From an uncultured Kiritimatiellota bacterium (GTDB lineage: Bacteria; Verrucomicrobiota; Kiritimatiellia; RFP12; UBA1067): DNA of 19,028 bases. Positions within the stretch are counted from its first letter, which is position 1, and each line of letters begins with the position of its first letter. A program made the translations under genes and the position numbers. The notes under the pieces were generated by a model. The model made no database searches and was not told the origin of the DNA. It worked only from the letters and a program-made list of their open reading frames with translations. The DNA is taken from the NCBI GenBank assembly GCA_934643865.1, contig CAKUCX010000068.1, positions 1 through 19,028 on the forward strand. The letters are read 5' to 3'. Below, one piece after another: positions 7,310 through 14,231 of this stretch.

Positions 7310-7558
7310 ATGGGTACAGGTCGTACACTCCGTAAAGAGTCCCATGTCCGTCCGTGCAAGACGCCGGCCGGCAAGGCGCGCCGCGTCAAGGCGCAGCGTC
7401 AGCGTCTCGTCAAGTTCGGGCTGGGCGAGGAAGAGGTCAGGCTCATGGGCGACGAGAACGTGCGCGTGCTCGTCCAGCGTCCGATGGCCGTCAAGAAGAT
7501 GCTTGCCAAGCGGGCCGAGGCGAACGCCAAGGCGAAGGCCGAGCAGGTCGCTCCATGA
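7310..7558 (+). CDS. Small basic protein of unknown function, coupled to prmA
   Basis: This 82-residue, strongly basic protein is rich in Lys, Arg and Ala. It begins MGTGRTLRKESHVRPCKTPA and ends in a charged helix-like tail (KRAEANAKAKAEQ). No signal peptide or membrane segment is visible. I do not recognise the family. In size and charge it recalls the short basic, possibly ribosome-associated proteins annotated in PVC bacteria, but I cannot align it to them reliably. AAGAGG at 7297-7302 lies seven bases before the ATG at 7310, which selects this start over an in-frame ATG at 7274. Its stop overlaps the prmA start as ATGA, so the two are translationally coupled. That neighbourhood suggests a ribosome or RNA-binding role (inference). 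Confidence 0.75.
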   Translation: MGTGRTLRKESHVRPCKTPAGKARRVKAQRQRLVKFGLGEEEVRLMGDENVRVLVQRPMAVKKMLAKRAEANAKAKAEQVAP

Positions 7559-8448
7559 CGGTCGTCTCCTGTTCGGTTGACGAACGGTACGTGAATCCCC
7601 TCTTCGAGGTCTTCGACGGAGGGGATTTCATTTTGTCCTCCTACCGGGACGTGGAGGACGCGCGGACGACGATGCAGATCTTCTTCCCGGATCCCGCCGA
7701 CGCGCCGCGCGCGGCGGCGGCGCTCGTCGCGGCGGGGGAGGTCGTGGGCCTGGACCTGAAGCCCGAGACGGGCGCGCTCCCGGACGAGGACTGGCAGCTC
7801 GCCTACCGCAAGCACTTCAGGACGGAGGTGATCTCGCCCCGCCTCGCCATCGTCCCCGAGTGGGAGGCGGCGGACTTCGCGGCGAAGGCGGCGGGCGCGC
7901 CGGCGCCCCGGATGCTGGTCCTCGACCCCGGCATGGCGTTCGGCACGGGCCAGCACGCGACGACGCACGCCTGCCTCGAATACATCGACGAACTGGCCGC
8001 CGAGAACGCGGGCCGCTCCTTCCTGGACGTCGGCTGCGGTTCGGGCATCCTCGCGATCGCGGCGAAGCTGGAGGGCTTCCGCGACGTGGCGGGCTTCGAC
8101 ATCGACCCCGATGCCGTCGCGAACGCGAACGCGAACGCGGCGAAGAACGGGCTCGGCGCGGAGATCCGCTTCGTGCGCGGCGACCTGTGCAACAAGTCGA
8201 CGCTGCCGGACGTGCGCCGGACGGGCGACCGCCAGTTCGACGTCGTGGCGGCGAACGTCCTGGGGCCCGTCCTCGTGCGCTTTGCCTCCGAGATCGCGCC
8301 GCTCGTCGCGTCGGGCGGTCGCCTCGTCCTCTCCGGCATCCTGGAGGAGGTCTACCCCGAGGTGCGCGCGGCCTACGCGGCGCACGGCTTCCGGGAGGTC
8401 TCCTCCCGCCTGGTCGGCGAGTGGCGCACGGGCCTGTTCGCGCGGTGA
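7555..8448 (+). CDS. prmA: Ribosomal protein L11 methyltransferase
   Basis: This 297-residue enzyme transfers methyl groups from S-adenosylmethionine to ribosomal protein L11. The N-terminal substrate-recognition part (about residues 1-110) includes DWQLAYRKHFRTEVISPRLAIVP. The catalytic part shows the diagnostic LDPGMAFGTGQHATTH (residues 123-138), the SAM-binding motif I DVGCGSG (158-164), the acidic residue following strand 2 in GFDIDPDAV, and the NVLGPVL motif replacing the usual NPPY-type loop. Length agrees with known PrmA (about 290). The ATG overlaps the upstream small gene's stop (ATGA at 7555-7558). The frame stays open upstream inside the small gene but without similarity. Confidence 0.93.
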   Translation: MTVVSCSVDERYVNPLFEVFDGGDFILSSYRDVEDARTTMQIFFPDPADAPRAAAALVAAGEVVGLDLKPETGALPDEDWQLAYRKHFRTEVISPRLAIVPEWEAADFAAKAAGAPAPRMLVLDPGMAFGTGQHATTHACLEYIDELAAENAGRSFLDVGCGSGILAIAAKLEGFRDVAGFDIDPDAVANANANAAKNGLGAEIRFVRGDLCNKSTLPDVRRTGDRQFDVVAANVLGPVLVRFASEIAPLVASGGRLVLSGILEEVYPEVRAAYAAHGFREVSSRLVGEWRTGLFAR

Positions 8449-8467
8449 AGAAGGCTCCATTTCCCGC

Positions 8468-8495
8468 TTGACTGTCGCCAGCGGGTCGGTAAAAT
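8468..8495 (+). promoter_or_regulatory. Promoter of the secreted beta-helix protein
   Basis: TTGACT (8468-8473), a 16-base spacer, then TAAAAT (8490-8495). It lies 20 bases after the prmA stop and about 68 bases before the chosen ATG. Confidence 0.55.
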
Positions 8496-8562
8496 ATTTG
8501 CATTCACGATGCCAGATTGCCACGACGTGCATTGTGGCGCTTGCAAAACGGGGAGCACGAGA

Positions 8563-11421
8563 ATGCGGAAAACAGTCTGGATGTTGGCGTTGGCGGTCTC
8601 TGCGGCGGTGTGCGGCGCGGAGAAGACCGTCATGGTCGAGGAAGGGGCCACCCGTGGCCTTGAGGAGGCGCTGGCGGCGGCGAACCTCACGCTGGAGGCG
8701 GGCGACACGCTCGTCAAGACGGGGCCGGGTCGCCTTGTCGGGTCGGACGCCTACAAGGCGCTGACGGTGAACCTCCGCGTCGTCGAGGGCGTCTTCGAGG
8801 GGCGGACGGCCGGTGCGTTCTTCAAGGGCGGCGACATCGCCGTGCGCGCCGGCGCGACGCTCGACGTCAACAACACGGGGAACTCGTCCGCCTGCCTCCT
8901 CCAGTGGCGCAACCTCTACCTTGCGGGGGCGGGCAGCGCGGCGGCGGCCGTGACGGTGAACGGGCGGGAGCTGACGGGCGCGCTGCTGGTTCGGGGCACC
9001 AAGGGCTCCTACCAGGTCATGGAAGGCGTCCAGTTCTGGCTCGACGGCGCGGACGCGACGATCGCCGGCGCGGCCGAGGGTAACATCGGCTACCTGACGC
9101 AAGGGCGAATCAACTCGAAGGGCGGCGCGCACACGCTCACGCTGCTGGGGCCCGGGCACACGCTCGGCGCGGACGGCGCGTGCAGCGCGCAGTACCAGCA
9201 CCGCTTCCGCTGGGGGTACGGGTTCACGAACATGACGGGGCGGATCGTCGTGGACGGGGCCTCCTTCACGGCGCACAACGTGAACTACACGGTCCACCCG
9301 AAGGCATTCCCGCTTGTGGTGAAGGGCGGGGGAACCTTCGGCCCGGAAGGGACGAGCTTCGGCGCGTGCTTCTCCGAAGTCGACTTTGAATGGGGCTCGA
9401 TCATCGCGGGCGACGGGGCGCAGACGGCGACCACGCTGCCGCCGTTCACGGGCTTCCCCGCGATCTCCACCAAGACGGCCGTCACCATCGACAACGTCTG
9501 GACGGTGCGCGCGGCGGAACTCGTCGCAGGGCGCAGCCTCGTCGCCTACAAGAACCCGCTGACGTTCGGCCCGAACGCGACGGTCGCGCTCACCGGCGGC
9601 GAGTTGCTGGACAGCGGCACGGCCTACACGCTGGCGCGCGCGGCCGCCTCGATCAAAGGCTGCCCGGCGTTTGTTGTTTGCAACGTGGGCGACGCGCAGG
9701 GCTGGCGCGTCCTCGTCGGCGCGGACGGCACGACGCTCCAGCTCGTCTACGAGGTGCCGGACCTCCCCGGGCTCGTGAACGTGCGCGACTGGGGCGTGCT
9801 GCCCGGCGCGGACCAGGCCGAGGCGAACGTCGCGGCCTTCGCCGAGGGGCTTGCCGCGCTGGACGACGGCACCGAACACATCCTCTTCTTCCCGCAGGGG
9901 ACCTATCCGTTCGCGGCGCCCGTTCCGGTTGCGGGACGGCATCGGCTTACGCTTCTCGGCGACAACGGTTCCTCCTGCCTGGCCGTTCCGGCGACGGCGT
10001 CGGGCGTACTCGCCGTCTCGGACGCGGCGGCGGTCACGGTGACGGGGTTCACCCTCTCGGGCGGCGCGGGGGCGGCGCTCGCCGCGCGCGGCGTCGCGGG
10101 GCTCGTCGTCACGAACAACGTCTTCGCCGGCGTGCCGGGCGTGTCGGCGGACGGGGTGGAGGGGACCTTCCCGGTTCGGGCGGAGGACTGCGCGGACGCG
10201 CTTGTGCGCGAGAACCGCGTGGCGGGCGGCGCGGTCTATGCGGGGCCCGTATTGGCGGCGGGGACGACGACGCTCGCGGCCGGAACGGAACCGGGCGCCG
10301 ACGAGGTCGTCCTCTACGCGCCGTTCGACAGGAAGGATCCCTACAGGACGCGCCCCTTCGCGGAGGCGCTGGCCGAGCGGGGCCTCGCGGCCTACCCGCA
10401 GGGGGCGCGGCTCGTCAAAAAGGGCCTCGGGAAGCTGGGCGGCCCGACGGCGGCGGAGGAGGGGAACCGCCTCGGGGCCATCGACATCCAGGAAGGCACG
10501 TTCGTGGGGACCGCTTTCGGGTCGCTGGGACCGGCGGGCAACACGGTCACGGCGCGGGACGGGACGACGGTGCTGCTGGAGCCGGGAGACAACGGCTGTG
10601 TCGCCAACACGACGACGTTCTCGCTGGGCGGGACGGGGGCGCAGGCCACGGACGCCCGGGCGGTGCTCTGCATGCGGAAGATCAGCTGGCAGTACACCCT
10701 CTACAGCACGTTTGTCCTGCGTTCGGACGCGGTGTTCCGCTACATCGACGCAGGTTCCATCGGCATCTTCAGCGAGGGCGCGCTCGACCAGAACGGGCAC
10801 ACCCTGACGCTGCGGGGCGACCAGGGCGTGGCGAGCGAGTTCCGCTTCCGGGTCAGCACCCGCTTCCGAAACGGCGGGCCGATCGTCGTCGAACACGCGA
10901 CGGTCTCGGCGAGCTGGGGCCAGTTCGCGGGCGAGGACGGCGTGCGTCCGCCGCTCCTGAAGATCAGGGGCGACGCGCGGCTGCGCGTGAACAATCAGGA
11001 CTTCGCGGACGTCTTCGCGCTCTACGACTTCGAGTCCGGCGGCCGCTGGGAGGCCGAGGGCGAGGGCGTGAAGGCGCTCACGACGGCGAACCTCAAGGGC
11101 GCGCCGGCGCTTGCCGCTTCGGTCGCGCTGTCGGTCACGAACTCCTACACGGCGCGCGCGGCGGACCTCGCGCAGGGCGCGAAGGCGACGGCGGCGAACG
11201 CCCTCGCCTTCGGCGCGGCGTGCGTGGCCGACGTGGAGGGCGTGGAAACCCTGCCGTTCACGGACGCGGGCTACGTGCTGGCCACCTCGGAGGTCGCGAT
11301 TTCGGGGCGGCCCCGGGCGGGCGCGGCGCTGAAGGAGGCCGGATGGACGACGGCGCTTTCGGCGGACGGCAAGTCCCTGCTGCTCAGGCCCCTCGGCGGC
11401 TTCACGCTCTTCCTGCGCTGA
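8563..11421 (+). CDS. Secreted repeat protein with central pectate-lyase-type beta-helix
   Basis: This 952-residue exported protein starts at 8563 because GGGAG lies seven bases upstream and the N-terminus MRKTVWMLALAVSAAVCGA is then a clean signal peptide; an ATG at 8509 would bury it. Residues about 31-394 and about 597-942 look like two diverged copies of one module of glycine-, threonine- and valine-rich beta strands. Between them, residues about 401-560 resemble the pectate-lyase/glycosyl-hydrolase-28-type superfamily: VNVRDWGVLPGADQAEANVAAF, then FFPQGTYPF, then strands with NN ladders such as LVVTNNVF. No catalytic residues can be assigned, and no autotransporter barrel, PEP-CTERM or other sorting tail is visible. 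It may bind or cleave polysaccharide at the cell surface, or be purely structural. It has its own promoter. Confidence 0.8.
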   Translation: MRKTVWMLALAVSAAVCGAEKTVMVEEGATRGLEEALAAANLTLEAGDTLVKTGPGRLVGSDAYKALTVNLRVVEGVFEGRTAGAFFKGGDIAVRAGATLDVNNTGNSSACLLQWRNLYLAGAGSAAAAVTVNGRELTGALLVRGTKGSYQVMEGVQFWLDGADATIAGAAEGNIGYLTQGRINSKGGAHTLTLLGPGHTLGADGACSAQYQHRFRWGYGFTNMTGRIVVDGASFTAHNVNYTVHPKAFPLVVKGGGTFGPEGTSFGACFSEVDFEWGSIIAGDGAQTATTLPPFTGFPAISTKTAVTIDNVWTVRAAELVAGRSLVAYKNPLTFGPNATVALTGGELLDSGTAYTLARAAASIKGCPAFVVCNVGDAQGWRVLVGADGTTLQLVYEVPDLPGLVNVRDWGVLPGADQAEANVAAFAEGLAALDDGTEHILFFPQGTYPFAAPVPVAGRHRLTLLGDNGSSCLAVPATASGVLAVSDAAAVTVTGFTLSGGAGAALAARGVAGLVVTNNVFAGVPGVSADGVEGTFPVRAEDCADALVRENRVAGGAVYAGPVLAAGTTTLAAGTEPGADEVVLYAPFDRKDPYRTRPFAEALAERGLAAYPQGARLVKKGLGKLGGPTAAEEGNRLGAIDIQEGTFVGTAFGSLGPAGNTVTARDGTTVLLEPGDNGCVANTTTFSLGGTGAQATDARAVLCMRKISWQYTLYSTFVLRSDAVFRYIDAGSIGIFSEGALDQNGHTLTLRGDQGVASEFRFRVSTRFRNGGPIVVEHATVSASWGQFAGEDGVRPPLLKIRGDARLRVNNQDFADVFALYDFESGGRWEAEGEGVKALTTANLKGAPALAASVALSVTNSYTARAADLAQGAKATAANALAFGAACVADVEGVETLPFTDAGYVLATSEVAISGRPRAGAALKEAGWTTALSADGKSLLLRPLGGFTLFLR

Positions 11422-11442
11422 CGGTGTCTTGTCAGAGTAAAT

Positions 11443-11718
11443 GCGACTAAAGCGGTTGCGGTTACGGCATGCGCCGGAGCCATGCTGTGCTTCGCCGGAT
11501 GCGGAAGCGATTCGCCGAAGGACATGGCACTTGCCGAGGCCAAGAAGGTGTCCGAGGCGATGGGCGTCAAGAACGTCAAGTTCGTCGTGAAGGAAGAAAA
11601 GGTCGACGAATCAAAGGCTAAGATCGTCCTCGAGTCGGTCGTCGACGGCAAGCCCGACAACACGCCGATGGAGTTCGACTACCGCAAGGAAGGCAGCAAG
11701 TGGAAACCGGTTGAGTGA
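11443..11718 (+). pseudogene. Small lipoprotein gene with damaged start
   Basis: The frame ending at TGA 11716-11718 encodes a small exported lipoprotein: a hydrophobic stretch AVAVTACAGAMLCFAG followed by C, then GSDSPKDMALAEAKKVSEA and a C-terminal strand ending EGSKWKPVE. The C-terminal half loosely recalls DUF4878/SnoaL-like small lipoproteins (low confidence). In this frame no ATG, GTG or TTG occurs between the upstream gene's stop (11419-11421) and ATG 11482, which would leave only six residues before the lipid-attachment cysteine. An ATG at 11441 in another frame would give M-R-T-K plus the full signal peptide if one base were added near 11446. So this is either a recent frameshift, a sequencing error, or a gene using 11482. 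The conservative intact frame is 11482-11718. Confidence 0.6.
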
Positions 11719-11753
11719 CGGGTGGGGCATCGCCGGCGCGCAGGCGGGGCGGG

Positions 11754-13085
11754 CTACAGCGTTTCGAGCGAGTGGGGGTCGAGGAGAAAAGCCTTAAGTC
11801 CTATGAACAGAATGCCGTTTTGATCCATCCATGGCGTTTCGTAAGCATCGCCAGTGATGACAACTTTGCGGAACGAGTCGCGGACATTGCGAAGGGAGCA
11901 GGTCTCCTGCGCGCGTTTTTCTGCGTCCGGGATGGAGAACGCCGATTGCACGTATATGCGCTCGGATGCCTTGTTGATCACAAAGTCGATTTCGCTTGTT
12001 ACCTGGGTTCGAACCCCGTTGATTGTCGGATTGGTGGTGACCATCCCAACGTCCACCGAATATCCGCGGCGTACCAGTTCGTTGAAGATGACGTTTTCCA
12101 TGATATGGGACATCTCGTTCTGCCTGAAGGAAATCTTGGCGTTGCGGATGCCGGTATCCATTGCATAGTATTTGGACGGGCTGGAGAGATATCTGTTGCC
12201 CTTTATGTCATAACGCTTCGACCTTCGGACAAGAAATGCATCTTCGAGATAGGAAAGGTATTTCGCCACGCTGATGTGGTTGGCCTTGACCTGGAGGGTC
12301 GTGGTTATCGTGTTCGCAAGCCTTGTCGGATTGACAAGGCAGCCGATGTTGCTCATGACGGTGTCGGCAAGTGCGGAAAGAAGGTTGTCGTTTTTGAGAT
12401 TATGCCTTTCGGCTACGTCCTTGAGATAGATTGCCTGGACAAGATTGGAGAGGTAGTTCTTCTTCTCGGGCTCCGTGTCAAGAAGCACACATTCGGGAAG
12501 GCCACCGAACAAGAAGTAAGATTCCATGATTTCCCTGAATTCCGCATGGCCCTGCATCAACGGATAGAATTCGGCAAAGGAAAGCGGCGTAATCTCTATG
12601 ATTTCGCTTCGCCCTCTGAACTCCGTTGCAACCTCGCTCGAAAGAAGCCTGGCGTTGGAACCTGTCACGTATGTGTTTGTGTTGTCGCGTTTCAGGAGTC
12701 CGTTGAGGACATGGTAGAACGTGATGTATGCACCGTTTCTGTCTTCAGGTCTGAGCCTGGAAAGATCGGTGCCTTCCGGCAGAACCGGGCTGGCCAGTTG
12801 AATTTCGTCGATGAGGACATAGCATGGCGAGTTGTCGGATGGAAGCCTGGAACGAATTTCTTTGCTGAGGGTTATGGCATCGCGGCAGAAAAGGAATTGA
12901 TCGGATTCAAGATCGATTTCAATGATATGACTCTGCGGCACTCCAGTTTCAAGCAGATGTTGCTTGAAAAGCTTGAAAAGGAGAAAGCTCTTACCGCACC
13001 GACGTATGCCAGTGAGAATCTTTATCAAGTGGTGACGCTTTGCCTGGATAAGGCGATTGAGCAGCAATTCCCGGTGGATTATCAT
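11754..13085 (-). CDS. AAA_14/DUF4143-type ATPase
   Basis: This 443-residue P-loop ATPase shows Walker A GIRRCGKS (residues 26-33), Walker B CYVLIDEIQ with D93 and E94, and a sensor-like TGSNARLLSSE. It then carries EFRGRSEIIEITPLSFAEF and LFGGLPECVLLD, which introduce the C-terminal DUF4143 domain. That domain contains a PD-(D/E)xK-like stretch (SEIDFVINK). Such proteins are abundant, often acquired and poorly understood; roles in stress, mobile-element or toxin-like systems have been suggested, and none is shown here. The gene is complete, with AAGGAG four bases before its ATG and a near-consensus promoter. Its base composition is clearly more AT-rich than the flanking genes, consistent with transfer. 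It runs convergent to the small lipoprotein gene with a 35-base gap. Confidence 0.88.
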   Translation of the reverse strand: MIIHRELLLNRLIQAKRHHLIKILTGIRRCGKSFLLFKLFKQHLLETGVPQSHIIEIDLESDQFLFCRDAITLSKEIRSRLPSDNSPCYVLIDEIQLASPVLPEGTDLSRLRPEDRNGAYITFYHVLNGLLKRDNTNTYVTGSNARLLSSEVATEFRGRSEIIEITPLSFAEFYPLMQGHAEFREIMESYFLFGGLPECVLLDTEPEKKNYLSNLVQAIYLKDVAERHNLKNDNLLSALADTVMSNIGCLVNPTRLANTITTTLQVKANHISVAKYLSYLEDAFLVRRSKRYDIKGNRYLSSPSKYYAMDTGIRNAKISFRQNEMSHIMENVIFNELVRRGYSVDVGMVTTNPTINGVRTQVTSEIDFVINKASERIYVQSAFSIPDAEKRAQETCSLRNVRDSFRKVVITGDAYETPWMDQNGILFIGLKAFLLDPHSLETL

Positions 13086-13135
13086 TCGACTCCTTTCTAT
13101 TGTGTCTACATGTTGATTTATTTGAAAGCGGCTAT

Positions 13136-13164
13136 ATTATACCATGACACAGTAGTGATGGCAA
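13136..13164 (-). promoter_or_regulatory. Near-consensus promoter of the DUF4143 ATPase
   Basis: On the minus strand, TTGCCA (13164-13159), a 17-base spacer ending in TGG, then a perfect TATAAT (13141-13136). This is the best promoter in the window; its start point would be about 45 bases before the ATG at 13085. Confidence 0.65.
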
Positions 13165-13171
13165 TGGATCG

Positions 13172-13205
13172 TTTCAAAAAACATAACATGTTGACCTTTT
13201 TGAAA
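13172..13205. repeat. Inverted repeat TTTCAAAAA / TTTTTGAAA
   Basis: Nine-base perfect arms at 13172-13180 and 13197-13205 surround a 16-base centre. It lies just upstream of the ATPase -35 and overlaps the second direct-repeat copy. An operator, or an element boundary, is possible. Confidence 0.55.
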
Positions 13206-13279
13206 GCCGCTAATGGCGTGTCAACAATGCCGATATTTTCAAGTACCGGCTGAAAATACCGGCATGGCATGGCGCCATC

Positions 13280-13585
13280 CAGATACTACCGCAACTACCT
13301 TCGTACATAGATTTCCCCGACTATAGTGTAGAAGAACTTGTTCGAATATTCATGTCTTTGGCTGAATCCAACGAGTATGACTGCGACGAAGGTCTCGCAT
13401 CGGAGCTTCCCAAGGTTATGCTTAAAACTATCAGGCAGAAAGACGAGAATTTTGGCAATGCCAGATTTGTCCGGAATCTTTTCGAGAAAAGCATCCAGAA
13501 ACAAGCGATCCGTCTTTCAAAGGTTGCGCCCATCACGAACAAGATGCTTCGAACACTTACTGCCGATGATTTACCCTCAATATAA
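13280..13585 (+). pseudogene. C-terminal remnant of an AAA+ ATPase (SpoVK/CbbX-like)
   Basis: An open stretch without a family start reads LPSYIDFPDYSVEELVRIF, then FGNARFVRNLFEKSIQKQA, then LTADDLPSI before TAA at 13583-13585. This is the small helical lid typical of SpoVK/CbbX-family AAA+ proteins, where GNARFVRNLFE carries the sensor-2 arginine. The N-terminal part with Walker A and B is absent: the frame is closed by a TAA at 13211-13213, and residues before about 13280 do not resemble the family. It could in principle be translated from ATG 13352 as a 77-residue peptide, but a decayed fragment is more likely. Such genes are often multicopy in host-associated genomes, so an intact copy may sit elsewhere. 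Confidence 0.7.
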
Positions 13586-13726
13586 TGAGGACAAGCCGAC
13601 TGAAGGCCCAAAGCATTCAACAAGTCATAGGGCCCTTTACCTCCGTGCAAGTCCCTAAAAATGCGGTGTATCAGGTTCCTACGCTATCATGTTGGATTAG
13701 TAATCCACGTTGAAGATGTGGAGGGT
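13586..13726. other. Spacer between the AAA+ remnant and the IS66-like remnant
   Basis: I see no gene, terminator or convincing element end here. The composition shifts from AT-rich to the GC-rich local norm near the right edge, so the junction of the two remnants probably lies in this stretch. Confidence 0.5.
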
Positions 13727-14062
13727 TGTGCACACGGGTTCTTCGCGGAGGACGTCGCGCTCTACAGGTTCCGGAAGACGCGCGCGGGCTCCGTCCCCGC
13801 CGGGGAGTTCGGGGGCCGCAGGCCGCACGGCGTCCTCGTGACCGACAGGTACACGGGCTACGACAGGGCGAGGGACCCTGACATCCCGGCGGAGAACAAC
13901 CGCGCGGAACGCGGCGTGAGGGGGCTGCTGCGCTGCGAGGACCCGGCCGCGAAGCTTGCGCAGGCCCTCGACGTCTACGCCTCAACGGGAAAGAAATCAG
14001 CCGTGCGCGACTTCCTCTTCCCAAGAGCCGGGCGGTTGGACTGTGCGCAGCGTCAGGCGTAG
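13727..14062 (+). pseudogene. Internally deleted IS66-like transposase remnant
   Basis: The frame continues from an open stretch at 13661 and ends at TAG 14060-14062. It reads VALYRFRKTRAG, then GVLVTDRYTGYD, which resembles the second catalytic aspartate block of IS66-family DDE transposases (D codon at 13844). It then reads ENNRAERGVRGL, which resembles the catalytic-glutamate block (E codon at 13907). Only 21 codons separate the two, whereas intact IS66 transposases have on the order of a hundred residues, including a His/Cys-rich segment, between them. The first aspartate block (DET) is also missing. GC content is high, like the host. I could not identify terminal inverted repeats. Another DDE family is possible, but the NNxAER block favours IS66. 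Confidence 0.6.
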
Positions 14063-14166
14063 CGGTAGCGGAGCCCCTTTGCCAACCCTCGGAGTTTCTA
14101 CACCCCGCTGTTCAGTGCCGCATTACGCGGGCGGGCATTTTCCCCGTGGGGGACGGTGCGGGAATG

Positions 14167-14175
14167 TGGTATACT
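14167..14175 (+). promoter_or_regulatory. Extended -10 promoter of the aconitase gene
   Basis: TGG followed by TATACT (14170-14175), identical over eleven bases (TGTGGTATACT) to the kinase promoter at 1220-1230. The -35 region is poor (TGGGGG). The leader to the ATG at 14232 would be about 50 nt. Confidence 0.55.
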
Positions 14176-14231
14176 CTGCGTTCGGGCCGTGCCGCCCGCG
14201 AACCATCCGAACGAAGAGAAGCAAGACCAAG

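Larger units (their letters stand above)
13108..13213. repeat. Imperfect direct repeat upstream of the DUF4143 ATPase
   Basis: The 28-base units at 13108-13135 and 13186-13213 match at 23 positions by my alignment (shared core ACATGTTGA, then TTTGAAAGC and GCTA), 78 bases apart. They flank the ATPase promoter. Confidence 0.6.

Noticed and set aside
7399..10896. 1165-codon minus-strand frame
   Set aside because: It is an Arg-rich antisense shadow running across three unrelated plus-strand genes, with no recognisable domain.
11418..11435. CTGAC...GTCAG hairpin as a terminator after the secreted protein gene
   Set aside because: Five-base arms, no T-run, and overlap with the stop codon; too weak to call.
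9390..11450. 686-codon plus-strand frame inside the secreted protein gene
   Set aside because: The translation is Gly/Arg-rich without any domain, while the overlapping frame has a signal peptide, ribosome binding site and repeated strands.
11719..11753. Bidirectional terminator between the lipoprotein and ATPase genes
   Set aside because: The 35-base gap is GC-rich, but I could not find a convincing stem-loop with a T-run on either strand.
12003..12020. tRNA T-arm-like sequence GGTTCGAACCCC
   Set aside because: No acceptor, D or anticodon arms surround it, and it lies within the coding frame of the DUF4143 ATPase (NGVRTQV).
11715..13253. 512-codon plus-strand frame opposite the DUF4143 ATPase
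   Set aside because: No motif is recognisable, and the minus-strand frame has Walker A, Walker B and DUF4143 features plus a promoter and ribosome binding site.
14141..14153. TCCCC-GTG-GGGGA inverted repeat before aconitase as a terminator
   Set aside because: Short arms with a three-base loop and no following T-run; likely composition-driven.
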